DNA of 64,000 nucleotides from Litorivivens sp041625575. GTDB taxonomy: Bacteria > Pseudomonadota > Gammaproteobacteria > Pseudomonadales > Spongiibacteraceae. The notes under the pieces were generated by a model. It was not told where the DNA came from. It was given only the letters and a program-made list of their open reading frames with translations, and did no database searches. Made by a program: the position numbers and the translations under genes. Positions 7,882 through 16,580 of the stretch are shown one piece after another; position 1 is the first letter of the stretch; the number at the start of each line of letters is the position of its first letter. The DNA lies in assembly GCA_041625575.1 (NCBI GenBank), contig JBFJTG010000001.1, positions 44,336-108,335 on the forward strand, in the 5' to 3' direction.

Positions 7882-8232
7882 CTATTGCTGAGTATGAATA
7901 ATTTCGGAGTAACGATCAGTCGAAAAACCAATGGCTACCGTTTTATCGGTGACGAGCACGGGTCGTTTGATCAGTGTCGGATATGCCGCCAGCAGCGCAA
8001 GCATATCGGCAGGCTTTTCGATGTTTCGCTCTGCTTCGCTCAATTGCTTCCATGTGGTGCTGCGCTTATTCAGCAGCTCATCGCCAACACTACCATGCCA
8101 CTGCTGAAGTTGCTTGGTGGTAAGGGGTGTGTCGCGAAAGTCGACGAATTCGTGTTGTACCGATGCTTGCTCCAGCCATTTTCGGGCCTTGCGCACTGTA
8201 TCGCAGTTTTTAATGCCGTAGAGTTTGATCAT
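7882..8232 (-). CDS. yffB: ArsC/Spx-family reductase-like protein YffB
   Basis: Thioredoxin-fold protein of the ArsC/Spx family, 116 residues, normal length. The N-terminal strand MIKLYGIKNC carries Cys10 in a C-D-T-V context, so only one active-site cysteine is present as in other YffB proteins, and the family motif with RP (IKRPVLV) is at about residues 89-95. True arsenate reduction is not expected; YffB is linked to glutathione-dependent thiol chemistry in other species, with no clear substrate. The gene sits directly before dapD, a common pairing in gammaproteobacteria, and is probably co-transcribed with it. Confidence 0.9.
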   Translation of the reverse strand: MIKLYGIKNCDTVRKARKWLEQASVQHEFVDFRDTPLTTKQLQQWHGSVGDELLNKRSTTWKQLSEAERNIEKPADMLALLAAYPTLIKRPVLVTDKTVAIGFSTDRYSEIIHTQQ

Positions 8233-8311
8233 TGCCGCAGTTACTGTTTTCAGGGCAGCGAAGAATAGCAGATTGTGAGTTCGAGTTCACGGCACTATCG
8301 GCCTGCCGAGC

Positions 8312-8965
8312 TTAGGCCTTTTTCGTAATTTTAGGATTTTTCCGATTGGGATAGCAGCTGCGGCAGAGCTCGCAGACCGTGCCATCGCAACTGTGCGCCG
8401 AGCAGTATTCGCGACCGTAATAGATTATCTGCAGGTGCAGCGCATTCCAGTGTTCGCGAGGGAACAGTTTTTTCAGGTCGCGCTCGGTTTGAGCTACATT
8501 CTTGCCGGAGGTAAGGCCCCAGCGCTGGGCCAGTCGATGAATGTGGGTATCTACAGGAAAGGCCGGTATTCCGAATGACTGCGCCATGACGACGCTGGCG
8601 GTCTTATGGCCCACGCCGGGGAGCGTTTCCAGTGCGTCGAGGTCGGCGGGCACTTGGCCCTCATAATCTTCGACGAGAATTTCTGACAATCGCTTTATCG
8701 CTTTGGATTTCTGCGGGGAAAGTCCGCAGGGTCGAATGATGGCCCGAATATCGTCGACACGTTGTTTAGCCATGTCGTAGGGGTTGTCGGCCAGTTTAAA
8801 CAGGGCGGGCGTGACTTTGTTTACTCTTTCGTCTGTGCATTGGGCTGACAAGAGCACGGCGACCAGGAGCGTATAAGGGTCTTTGTGGTCCAGCGGTATG
8901 GGAGGTTTGGGATAGAGCTCCTGCAAGCGCGACAAGACCAGAGCCGCCCGTTCCTTTTTTAGCAT
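8312..8965 (-). CDS. nth: Endonuclease III (DNA glycosylase/AP lyase) with atypical cysteine cluster
   Basis: Bifunctional glycosylase that removes oxidised pyrimidines and nicks the abasic site in base-excision repair. The helix-hairpin-helix LPGVGHKTA and the catalytic pair Lys121 and Asp139 (FPVDTH) are present, and 217 residues is normal. The C-terminal cysteines are unusual: Cys188, 193, 198, 201 and 204 give C-X4-C-X4-C-X2-C-X2-C instead of the classic C-X6-C-X2-C-X5-C 4Fe-4S loop. The tail is basic (NRKNPKITKKA). The gene starts 1 nt after the dapC stop and ends 79 nt before yffB. Confidence 0.92.
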   Translation of the reverse strand: MLKKERAALVLSRLQELYPKPPIPLDHKDPYTLLVAVLLSAQCTDERVNKVTPALFKLADNPYDMAKQRVDDIRAIIRPCGLSPQKSKAIKRLSEILVEDYEGQVPADLDALETLPGVGHKTASVVMAQSFGIPAFPVDTHIHRLAQRWGLTSGKNVAQTERDLKKLFPREHWNALHLQIIYYGREYCSAHSCDGTVCELCRSCYPNRKNPKITKKA

Positions 8966-8966
8966 T

Positions 8967-10157
8967 TTATAAACTCTGTATGTATTCGCGAATTCTGCGG
9001 GCGGCTTCGATACATTCCTCGGGGCCTGCTACCAGCGCCATTCGGACGCGCCTTGCGCCCGGATTATAACCGTCGATTTCACGGCTGAGATAACTGCCCG
9101 GTAGTACGGTGACGTGTTGCGATGCGAACAGGCCCTTGGCAAATGCCTGATCATCGATGGGTGTTTGTGGCCAAAGGTAAAAAGCGCCGGCAGGCGGTTG
9201 CAGTGTCAGCACCGGCGATAATTCCTGAATGACGGCTGCAAATTTCTCCCGATACAGTCGTCGATTTTCCTGAACATGATTTTCATCCTGCCAGGCAAGG
9301 GCGCTGGCGATCTGGTGCTGAACCGGCATCGCGCATCCGTGGTAGGTGCGGTATGCGAGAAAGGCGGCGAGAATATCTGCGTCACCTGCGACAAAGCCTG
9401 ATCGCAGGCCCGGTAAGTTTGAGCGCTTGGACAGCGAATGGAACACCACGCAGCGACTGTAGTCGTGGCGTTCCATTGCGGCCGCTGCCTGTAACAGACC
9501 GACCGGAGGCGTATTCTCATCGAGATATATTTCGGAATAGCATTCGTCACTGGCAATAACGAAGTCATGTTCGTCAGCCAGTTGAATCAGTTTCTGGAGT
9601 TGCGCAATGGACAGGGTGGCGCCGGTCGGGTTGCCCGGCGTGCATAAAAATAGCAGTTGGCAGCGCTGCCATTGCTCTGCGCAGACCTGGTCGAAATCCG
9701 GTAAAAACTGTGTTTGTTCATCGCAGGGTATGAACAAAGGGTCGGCGCCTGCCAAAAATGCTGCGCCTTCGTATATCTGGTAGAAGGGGTTGGGGCTCAC
9801 AATCAGCGGATTTTGAGTGCGATCAATAAGGGCTTGCGCAAAGGCAAAGAGCGCTTCGCGGGTGCCGTTCACCGGCAGGACTTGCGTATCTGCATCGAGC
9901 CCCTGCAATTGAAAGCGTTCTGTTGCCCATTGCGCGATCGCGAGCCGTAATTCAGGTAACCCTTTGGTGCTGGGATAGTTGGCTAGTCTGGGTAGCTCTT
10001 TGGCGAGCGCGTCCAACACAAACTGTGGTGAAGCGTGCTTGGGTTCGCCAATAGACAACGCAATGGCAGATTTCTCAGCCGGAGGAGTGACACCCTCAAA
10101 CAGCGCGCGTAACTTTTCAAAGGGATAGGGTTGTAGTCTTCCTAAATCCGGATTCAT
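8967..10157 (-). CDS. dapC: Succinyldiaminopimelate transaminase DapC
   Basis: PLP-dependent class I/II aminotransferase that converts N-succinyl-2-amino-6-ketopimelate to N-succinyl-LL-DAP with glutamate as donor; it fills the step between DapD and DapE. The 396-residue protein shows NPTG (176-179), the Asp204/Tyr207 cofactor-binding pair (ASDECYSE) and the Schiff-base lysine Lys244 in HSLSKRSN. Location between glnD and dapD supports DapC over other class I aminotransferases such as AlaT. It lies 40 nt after glnD and directly upstream of nth. Confidence 0.94.
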   Translation of the reverse strand: MNPDLGRLQPYPFEKLRALFEGVTPPAEKSAIALSIGEPKHASPQFVLDALAKELPRLANYPSTKGLPELRLAIAQWATERFQLQGLDADTQVLPVNGTREALFAFAQALIDRTQNPLIVSPNPFYQIYEGAAFLAGADPLFIPCDEQTQFLPDFDQVCAEQWQRCQLLFLCTPGNPTGATLSIAQLQKLIQLADEHDFVIASDECYSEIYLDENTPPVGLLQAAAAMERHDYSRCVVFHSLSKRSNLPGLRSGFVAGDADILAAFLAYRTYHGCAMPVQHQIASALAWQDENHVQENRRLYREKFAAVIQELSPVLTLQPPAGAFYLWPQTPIDDQAFAKGLFASQHVTVLPGSYLSREIDGYNPGARRVRMALVAGPEECIEAARRIREYIQSL

Positions 10158-10197
10158 GAATAAGGGGCTCTATGCTGGAATGACTGTTATGGACTTA

Positions 10198-12858
10198 TTA
10201 AAAGGGCGGTGTAGCCGCAGCCTGCTCGTCCAGCTCTTTGCAAATCGCGCGCTGGATAGCTTCACAAAGCTCGGGGTCTTTGATGGCCTCTTGCTTTTTG
10301 TTGGTAATAAAAAATACGTCTTCAACACGCTCGCCCAATGTCGCAATTTTGGCAGCCTGCAATTTTATTTCGTATTCGAAAAATATCCGGCCAATGCGGG
10401 CCAGCAGGCCGGGGCGGTCCGGCGTGATGACTTCAAGCATGGAGCTGCCTTTGCCGATGTCAGTGGCCATAGTGGTGCGCGTCGGTGTGGAAAACAGGCG
10501 CATCTGTCGCGGCGTGCGCTTGCTGATAAATTCAGGAAAGCGATCGGGTTGCTCGATGTGCTGGCGTAAAAAATCGACGATTTGTTTGCTGCGTTCTTCA
10601 TCGTCGCCAATTGGCTTGCCATCGGCGTCGAGCACATAGAATGTGTCCAGCGAGTAGCCTGACTTGGAGCTGTATATCCGCGCGTCAACGATGTTGAGGT
10701 CCAGCTGTTCCATCGCCGAAGCGACTACCGCAAACAAATTGTCGTGCTCCAGAGTGTGGACAAATATTTGGGTCGCGCCTTCGGTATCAACCGTACTGCT
10801 TTTCTTGACGAGGATCAGCGGTTTGCGAACGTCGTGGTGGCGGGCGATCGCGCGCGTGTGCCAGACGATATCGTCGGCACGCTCGCGCAGAAAATAATCG
10901 TCGCCGCGATCTTTCCACAAGCTTTGCACTTCGGTTTCTTCAAAACCGTGGTCTTCCAGCTTGGCCAGCGCGGTGCGCTGGGTTTCGAGAATCCAGTCTT
11001 GCTTGTCGATGACGTTTTCGAGGCCGCGCCGCAATGCGCGTTTGGTTTCTGCATAAAGTTGGCGCAGTAGTGAAGCGCGCCAGGAATTCCACAATGTGGG
11101 ATTGGTTGCATTGATGTCGGCAACCGTTAGGGCGTAAAGGTAGTCGAGCCGCACCTGATCGCCGACTTCATGGGAAAAATCGCGAATTACTTCCGGATCA
11201 GAGATGTCCTTGCGCTGGGCCACCGCCGACATGAGCAAGTGTTTTTCGACCAGCCAGCACACCAGATTCGTGTCGCGATTGGAAATGCCGTGGTTTTCGC
11301 AGAAACGTCTGGCATCTACGGCGCCCAAGGTTGAATGGTCACCACCGCGTCCTTTGCCGATGTCGTGGTATAGGCCGGCCAGATAGAGCAACTCGGGCTT
11401 GTCCATGCGGCGCACAATGCGAGCGGCGACCGGAAACTTTTCTTCATATTCAGGGTAGCTAAAACGGCGCAGGTTTTTCACCAGCTCCATGGTATGGGCG
11501 TCGACCGAATAAATGTGGAACAGGTCGTGCTGCATCTGGCCGATAATCTGACCGAATTCGGGAAGGTACTTGCCCAGAATGCCAAAGCGCACCATGCGGC
11601 GCAGCGTCAATGCAACCTTGTTGCGTGAACGCAGTATTTCGAGAAAAAAGCGGCGATTGCGGGCGTCGGCGCGAAAGGCGTCGTCGATTAATTCGCGGTG
11701 GTCGCGAATCAGGCGGATGGTGGACGCCCGAACGCCGTCAATTGCCTCGTTGTGCGCCATCAAGACGAATATTTCCATCAGCGCCGATGGCGTTTTTTTG
11801 AATACCTTGCTGTTGGTGACCTCGATATGCCCGTTACGTACGCGAAAACGCGGATTAAGTTCGAAGATGGTTTCGGCTTCGCAGGCGCGCAGAATGGCTT
11901 CATCGTAGTGTTGCATCATCAGGTCATTTAACTGACCCAGTGCCAGTGCCCAGCGATAGTAGCGTTGCATAAACTGCTCTACTGCCAAACGCGCATCGTC
12001 GTCTTCGTAGCCGAACATGCGCGAGATGGTACGCTGATGATCAAATAGTAGTCGGTCTTCCTCGCGCCCGTTCAGCATGTGCAGGGCGTAGCGAATTTTC
12101 CACAAATAATCCTGGCCACGCTTGAGAATGGACAGATCTTCCTCGCGTAGAAATCCCAATTCTAATAGATCGGAGAGCGAATCAACGCCGTAATGCCGTT
12201 TGGCAATCCAGCCAATCATCTGGATGTCGCGGAGCCCGCCCAGGCAGCTTTTTACATTGGGTTCCAGATTGTATTCGGAGTTGGCATATTTGCGATGGCG
12301 TTCAATTTGCTCATCCCATTTAGCGCGAAAGAATTCGCGGCTTGGCCATATCTTGTCCGGACCGGTTTGCGCGAGGAGTTTATCGAGCAGTTTGTCGTTG
12401 CCGGAAATGGTGCGCGATTCCATGATATTCGTAGCAACCGTAATATCTTCGCTGGCCACTTTTATGCACTGCTTTATATTGCGGACACTGTGACCGATAG
12501 CGAGATTCAAGTCCCACAGCAGGGCGATAAAGGATTCGAGCGATTCGCGGTAGTCTTCAGCGCTGCCATCGTCGAGCAGGATTAACAGATCAATGTCGGA
12601 ATAGGGGTGCAGCTCGCCGCGACCGTAGCCGCCCACGGCGATTAGACTGATATCGCTCCCCCAGTTGTACAAGCCCCATGCGGTGCGCAACACTTCGTCA
12701 ACGATTTCGGCGCGATTGCGAATAATCTCGTGAATGTCGTCTCCGGCCTTGAATCGTTCGTCGAGTTGTTCACGATTGGCGCTCAGGTATTCGCGAAATA
12801 CGGATACTCGCAGCTTTGGCTGGCTGATTGCGTCGGCTTGAGCCGACAGTGCCGTCAC
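10198..12858 (-). CDS. glnD: Bifunctional PII uridylyltransferase/uridylyl-removing enzyme GlnD
   Basis: Senses glutamine and uridylylates or deuridylylates the PII proteins GlnB/GlnK, thereby controlling glutamine synthetase and NtrBC. The 886 residues contain a nucleotidyltransferase head (GGYGRGE at 76-82 with Asp88/Asp90), an HD hydrolase domain (YHDIGKGRGGDHS, about residues 490-503) and two ACT domains (about 700-770 and 806-880), full family length. The start is GTG at 12858 and overlaps the map stop by 4 nt. It is relevant to the sigma-54 promoters near cynS and the FNT gene because it feeds the NtrC pathway. Confidence 0.97.
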   Translation of the reverse strand: MTALSAQADAISQPKLRVSVFREYLSANREQLDERFKAGDDIHEIIRNRAEIVDEVLRTAWGLYNWGSDISLIAVGGYGRGELHPYSDIDLLILLDDGSAEDYRESLESFIALLWDLNLAIGHSVRNIKQCIKVASEDITVATNIMESRTISGNDKLLDKLLAQTGPDKIWPSREFFRAKWDEQIERHRKYANSEYNLEPNVKSCLGGLRDIQMIGWIAKRHYGVDSLSDLLELGFLREEDLSILKRGQDYLWKIRYALHMLNGREEDRLLFDHQRTISRMFGYEDDDARLAVEQFMQRYYRWALALGQLNDLMMQHYDEAILRACEAETIFELNPRFRVRNGHIEVTNSKVFKKTPSALMEIFVLMAHNEAIDGVRASTIRLIRDHRELIDDAFRADARNRRFFLEILRSRNKVALTLRRMVRFGILGKYLPEFGQIIGQMQHDLFHIYSVDAHTMELVKNLRRFSYPEYEEKFPVAARIVRRMDKPELLYLAGLYHDIGKGRGGDHSTLGAVDARRFCENHGISNRDTNLVCWLVEKHLLMSAVAQRKDISDPEVIRDFSHEVGDQVRLDYLYALTVADINATNPTLWNSWRASLLRQLYAETKRALRRGLENVIDKQDWILETQRTALAKLEDHGFEETEVQSLWKDRGDDYFLRERADDIVWHTRAIARHHDVRKPLILVKKSSTVDTEGATQIFVHTLEHDNLFAVVASAMEQLDLNIVDARIYSSKSGYSLDTFYVLDADGKPIGDDEERSKQIVDFLRQHIEQPDRFPEFISKRTPRQMRLFSTPTRTTMATDIGKGSSMLEVITPDRPGLLARIGRIFFEYEIKLQAAKIATLGERVEDVFFITNKKQEAIKDPELCEAIQRAICKELDEQAAATPPF

Positions 12859-13649
12859 GACCAGTTTCTCCGGAATTCAGTTTCGTCGCTGCGAGCGGTT
12901 AGAACCTCAACGCCGTCGGCAGTAACCGCCATGGTGTGCTCCCACTGGGCCGACAGCCGGCGATCCTTGGTGGTGACAGTCCAGCCATCTTTCATGTTGA
13001 GTTTTGTGTGCTTCTTGCCGGCGTTGATCATCGGCTCTATCGTGAAAGTCATGCCTTCTTTAAGTTCGAGGTCATTGCGGGCGTTGTAGCCGTCGTAGTG
13101 CAGCACCTGCGGATCCTCGTGGAAGCCAAGGCCGATACCATGGCCGCAATACTCTTCGACCACGGAGTAGTGGTTGGCGTGGGCGTGCTTGGCTATGACC
13201 GCGCCGATATCGCTGAGGTGGGCGCCGGGCTTGACCAGGCGGATGGCTTGATAAATGCACTCCTGCGTGACCCGACACAGGCGCTTGGCGTGCTCGGGGA
13301 CGTCGCCCACGTAAAACATGCGATTGGTATCGCCGTGCCAGCCGTCTTTGATGACGGTGACGTCGATATTGAGAATGTCGCCGCTTTTCAAGGCCTTGTT
13401 GTTCGGAATGCCGTGGCAGATGACCTCATTGGGCGAGGTGCAGATCGATTTCGGGAAGCCGTTGTAATTTAAGGGGGCAGGAATGGCTCCCTGAACGTTC
13501 ACTATATAGTCATGGCAGATGGAATTGAGTTCATCGGTTGTCACGCCGGGTTTGACGTGCTCCTCAATCATTTCCAGCACGTCGGCGGCCAGTCGTCCGG
13601 CAATGCGCATTTTCTGGATGTCGTCGGGCGATTTGATACTTACATTCAT
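12855..13649 (-). CDS. map: Methionine aminopeptidase, type I
   Basis: Removes the initiator Met from nascent proteins; cytosolic two-metal enzyme. The 264-residue length equals the bacterial type Ia norm. Metal-ligand regions are visible: NIDVTVIKDGWHGDTNRMF (two Asp), GHGIGLGFHEDP (His), EPMIN (Glu) and a C-terminal Glu in QWEHTMAV. It is the first gene of the minus-strand run and divergent from rpsB, the usual gammaproteobacterial arrangement. It overlaps glnD by 4 nt, suggesting translational coupling. Confidence 0.97.
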   Translation of the reverse strand: MNVSIKSPDDIQKMRIAGRLAADVLEMIEEHVKPGVTTDELNSICHDYIVNVQGAIPAPLNYNGFPKSICTSPNEVICHGIPNNKALKSGDILNIDVTVIKDGWHGDTNRMFYVGDVPEHAKRLCRVTQECIYQAIRLVKPGAHLSDIGAVIAKHAHANHYSVVEEYCGHGIGLGFHEDPQVLHYDGYNARNDLELKEGMTFTIEPMINAGKKHTKLNMKDGWTVTTKDRRLSAQWEHTMAVTADGVEVLTARSDETEFRRNWS

Positions 13650-13795
13650 AAGGCGGCTAATTCTGTCTCAAAAATCGGCGCTTTAATGTAGGCCGAGGAA
13701 TTTGGGGCGCTATTGTAAACTATGCGCTGCTAGCGCGCGATGCCCCCTCAGGGGCTTTTGCTGGCGAAAGACTTTAAGTTCGGAGGCGCTTGTGG
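13650..13795. other. map-rpsB divergent intergenic region, map-proximal part
   Basis: No gene is seen here. It should contain the map promoter, which I cannot place with confidence. It also holds a terminator-like hairpin on the plus strand, GCCCC (13742-13746), loop CTCA, GGGGC (13751-13755), followed by TTTT, with no plus-strand gene upstream of it in this window. Confidence 0.5.
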
Positions 13796-13801
13796 TATAA
13801 A
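13772..13801 (+). promoter_or_regulatory. Putative rpsB promoter
   Basis: TATAAA at 13796-13801 preceded by TGG forms an extended -10 element; a weak -35 (CTTTAA, 13772-13777) lies 18 bp upstream. The predicted start near 13808 would give an rpsB leader of about 190 nt. Confidence 0.5.
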
Positions 13802-13807
13802 ACGCGC

Positions 13808-13999
13808 CCCCACTGGCAGGCATTTCGTCCGCTGTCGGGCCGTAAGGTCTGAAATTGGCTGTAAGTGCCTGCACAGTAAGGGGATTACCTTAACGTCGCC
13901 CGTGTCTCGACACATGAACCTGGGTGCTGACTTCGGCTTTGCCGGGCTCGGTTGGTTCATGGGAGATGCGGAAGCCCTAAACCCGCAAAGGAAACGATA
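13808..13999 (+). promoter_or_regulatory. Structured rpsB mRNA leader (candidate S2 autoregulatory element)
   Basis: The leader folds by eye into successive stems: ACTG-GCAGGCA (13812-13822) with TGCCTGC-a-CAGT (13866-13877); TAAGG (13877-13881) with CCTTA (13888-13892); GTGTC (13902-13906) with GACAC (13909-13913); CATGAACC (13913-13920) with GGTTCATG (13954-13961); and TGCGG (13967-13971) with CCGCA (13983-13987) touching the Shine-Dalgarno AAAGGA. Gammaproteobacterial rpsB-tsf operons are known to be repressed by S2 through a conserved 5' UTR; that this leader works the same way is inference. Confidence 0.6.
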
Positions 14000-14749
14000 A
14001 TGTCACATGTAAGCATGCGAGAAATGTTGCAGGCTGGTGTTCACTTTGGTCACCAAACCCGCTACTGGAACCCCAAAATGGCGCCGTATATTTTTGGCGC
14101 TCGCAATAAAATCCATATCATCAACCTGGAACACACGGTTCCTGCCTTTAACGAAGCCATCGACAAAATTGTTGAGCTGGCCGGTAACAAGAACAAGATC
14201 CTGTTTGTTGGCACCAAGCGTGCAGCAGGCAAGATCATCGCTGAGCAGGCGGAACGCGCCGGTATGCCCTATGTCAGCCATCGCTGGCTGGGCGGCATGC
14301 TCACTAACTACAAAACTATTCGTCAGTCTATTCGTCGCCTGCGCGAGCTCGAAGCTCAGCAAGCCGACGGCACTTTCGACAAGCTGACCAAAAAAGAGGC
14401 GCTGATGCGCCGTCGCGACATGGAGAAGCTTGAGCGCTCCATCGGCGGTATCAAGGATATGGGTGGCCTGCCCGATGCACTGTTTGTTATCGACGTTGAT
14501 CACGAGCGCATCGCAATTCAGGAAGCCAACAAGCTGGGCATCCCTGTTATCGGTATTGTTGATACCAATAGCAACCCGGACGGAGTTGATTACATCATTC
14601 CAGGCAATGATGATGCGATTCGCGCCATCAGGCTTTATACCGCTGCGGTTGCCGAAGCGATTATTGCGACTCGACCAGACGCTGCGGCTTTGTCTGCCAA
14701 GGACGAGTTTGTGGAAGTTGCTGCTGACGAAAGCGCTGATAAGGCTTAA
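14000..14749 (+). CDS. rpsB: 30S ribosomal protein S2
   Basis: Small-subunit ribosomal protein, 249 residues. The N-terminus MSHVSMREMLQAGVHFGHQT and the RWLGGMLTN, GIVDTNSNPD and IPGNDDA segments are diagnostic. ATG at 14000 was chosen because AAAGGA lies 7-12 nt upstream and the N-terminus then matches S2; the frame is open further upstream, but that sequence belongs to the leader. It is followed by an intrinsic terminator and tsf, so some transcripts probably end after rpsB. Confidence 0.98.
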   Translation: MSHVSMREMLQAGVHFGHQTRYWNPKMAPYIFGARNKIHIINLEHTVPAFNEAIDKIVELAGNKNKILFVGTKRAAGKIIAEQAERAGMPYVSHRWLGGMLTNYKTIRQSIRRLRELEAQQADGTFDKLTKKEALMRRRDMEKLERSIGGIKDMGGLPDALFVIDVDHERIAIQEANKLGIPVIGIVDTNSNPDGVDYIIPGNDDAIRAIRLYTAAVAEAIIATRPDAAALSAKDEFVEVAADESADKA

Positions 14750-14765
14750 TTAACCAAGCTCGGCC

Positions 14766-14788
14766 AAAGGGGCTGCGGCCCCTTTTTT
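14766..14788 (+). terminator. rpsB-tsf intercistronic terminator
   Basis: AAAGGGGC pairs with GCCCCTTT around a TGCG loop and ends in six T residues. It lies 17 nt after the rpsB stop and probably sets a lower tsf level through partial termination. Confidence 0.8.
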
Positions 14789-14887
14789 GCCATCCCTTCT
14801 TTTTGACGGCGCCGTATTGGTAGCGTTTAAACGAAATTCGATTAACACGTTCGGCCTCGGTCGAACTATATCCGGAGGAATAATCCA

Positions 14888-15754
14888 ATGGCTGCAGTAT
14901 CTGCAAGCATGGTGAAAGAACTGCGTGAGCGTACCGGGCTCGGCATGATGGAATGTAAGAAAGCACTGGTTGAAGCCGGTGGCGATATTGAAGTAGCCAT
15001 CGAAGAAATGCGTAAGTCCAGCGGTATGAAGGCGGCTAAAAAAGCTGGCCGTACGGCTGCCGAAGGTATCGCGTCGGTGAAAGTTGCTGAAGACGGCTCC
15101 TACGGCGTGCTGGTAGAAGTAAATAGCGAAACAGACTTTGTTGCTCGTGATGATAACTTTCTGGGCTTTGTCGCCAAGGTTGTTGATAAGGCATTTGAGA
15201 CGAAAGAGTCTGATGTTGCTGCGTTAATGGCTGGTGAGCTGGAGTCGGCCCGCGAAGCATTGGTTCAGAAAATCGGTGAGAATATCTCTGTGCGCCGGGT
15301 TGTAGTCGTTGCCGCAGACGGCGGCGCAGTGGGCAGCTATGTTCATTCCAATATGCGCATAGGCGTGCTGGTTGCTCTCAAAGGTGGCGATGTGGAAGTG
15401 GCTCGCGATGTGGCCATGCACGTAGCGGCGGTTAATCCTTCCGTTGCCAAGCCGGAAGAAATGCCTGCCGAGCTGATTGAGAAGGAGCGTGAAATTTATA
15501 CAGCTCAGGCTCAAGAGAGCGGTAAGCCGGCAGAAATCATCGAGAAGATGATTGATGGCCGTATCCGCAAGTATCTGGCAGAAAACAGCCTGACCGAGCA
15601 AGCTTTCGTTAAAGACCCTGATACAACGGTCGGAAAATTGCTCAAAGGTGCTGGTGCCGACATTATTGGCTTCATTCGGTTTGAGGTCGGTGAAGGCATA
15701 GAGAAAGACGAAGTGGATTTTGCGGCAGAAGTGGCCGCTCAGCTAAAAGGCTGA
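14888..15754 (+). CDS. tsf: Translation elongation factor Ts
   Basis: Guanine-nucleotide exchange factor for EF-Tu. The 288-residue protein has the UBA-like N-terminal part with RTGLGMMECKKAL, the conserved TDFVARDD core motif (about residues 82-89) and the dimerisation region. The ATG at 14888 has GGAGGAA about 7 nt upstream. It forms the usual rpsB-tsf pair and is followed by a UUCG-loop terminator before pyrH. Confidence 0.98.
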   Translation: MAAVSASMVKELRERTGLGMMECKKALVEAGGDIEVAIEEMRKSSGMKAAKKAGRTAAEGIASVKVAEDGSYGVLVEVNSETDFVARDDNFLGFVAKVVDKAFETKESDVAALMAGELESAREALVQKIGENISVRRVVVVAADGGAVGSYVHSNMRIGVLVALKGGDVEVARDVAMHVAAVNPSVAKPEEMPAELIEKEREIYTAQAQESGKPAEIIEKMIDGRIRKYLAENSLTEQAFVKDPDTTVGKLLKGAGADIIGFIRFEVGEGIEKDEVDFAAEVAAQLKG

Positions 15755-15764
15755 TTTATCCTAA

Positions 15765-15790
15765 AAAATGGGGCCTTCGGGCCCCATTTT
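15765..15790 (+). terminator. tsf terminator with UUCG tetraloop
   Basis: An 11-bp perfect stem, AAAATGGGGCC (15765-15775) and GGCCCCATTTT (15780-15790), closes a TTCG loop, with the T run inside the 3' arm. It should also work on the minus strand. Confidence 0.85.
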
Positions 15791-15834
15791 CGTATTACAA
15801 TACACCACTAATTTGACGGTACTGGAAGAGAGTT

Positions 15835-16578
15835 ATGACCAGTCAGGGCCGAGACAAGAAATACAAGCGGATACTGTTGAAACTGAGCGGTGAAGCGCTG
15901 ATGGGTGAGTTGGGCTTTGGGATCGACCCCAAGGTACTTGATCGCATGGCGCTGGAAATCGGCCAGTTGGTCGGCATCGGTGTGCAGGTGGGCCTCGTGG
16001 TCGGCGGCGGCAACCTCTTCCGTGGGGCTGCACTCAGCACGGCTGGCCTGGATCGCGTAACCGGCGACCATATGGGGATGTTGGCGACCGTAATGAACGG
16101 TCTTGCATTGCGCGATGCGCTTGAGCGCAGCAATATCAAGTCTAGAGTGATGTCGGCGATTCCCATGAGTGGCGTGGTTGATCATTACGACCGGCGCAAG
16201 GCCTTGCGCTCACTGGAACGTGGCGAAGTTGTGATATTTGCTGCCGGTACGGGCAATCCCTTTTTCACGACGGATTCCGCAGCCTGTTTGCGCGGCATCG
16301 AGATGGAAGCCGATTTGGTGCTGAAAGCAACCAAGGTCGATGGTGTCTACAGCGCCGATCCGATGAAAGATCCCAATGCGGTCAAATACAAGCGGCTTAG
16401 CTACGACGAAGTATTGGATATGAAGTTGGAAGTCATGGATCTGACAGCCATTTGCCTGTGTCGCGATCACAATATGCCTTTGCGCGTGTTTGCGATGGAA
16501 GAAAAAGGTGCCTTGCTCAGTATTGTAGTGGGCGGAAAGGAAGGCACGCTAGTGTCTGAAGTTGCGGGAGATAACTAA
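15835..16578 (+). CDS. pyrH: Uridylate kinase (UMP kinase)
   Basis: Phosphorylates UMP to UDP in pyrimidine nucleotide synthesis; hexameric, UTP-inhibited and GTP-activated in bacteria. The 247-residue protein starts its core with RILLKLSGEALMG, contains GGGNLFRG (about residues 58-65), TGNPFFTTDSAA and the ATKVDGVYSADP segment, all typical of PyrH rather than eukaryotic UMP/CMP kinases. It is followed 2 nt later by frr, in the conserved rpsB-tsf-pyrH-frr order. Confidence 0.98.
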   Translation: MTSQGRDKKYKRILLKLSGEALMGELGFGIDPKVLDRMALEIGQLVGIGVQVGLVVGGGNLFRGAALSTAGLDRVTGDHMGMLATVMNGLALRDALERSNIKSRVMSAIPMSGVVDHYDRRKALRSLERGEVVIFAAGTGNPFFTTDSAACLRGIEMEADLVLKATKVDGVYSADPMKDPNAVKYKRLSYDEVLDMKLEVMDLTAICLCRDHNMPLRVFAMEEKGALLSIVVGGKEGTLVSEVAGDN

Positions 16579-16580
16579 CA

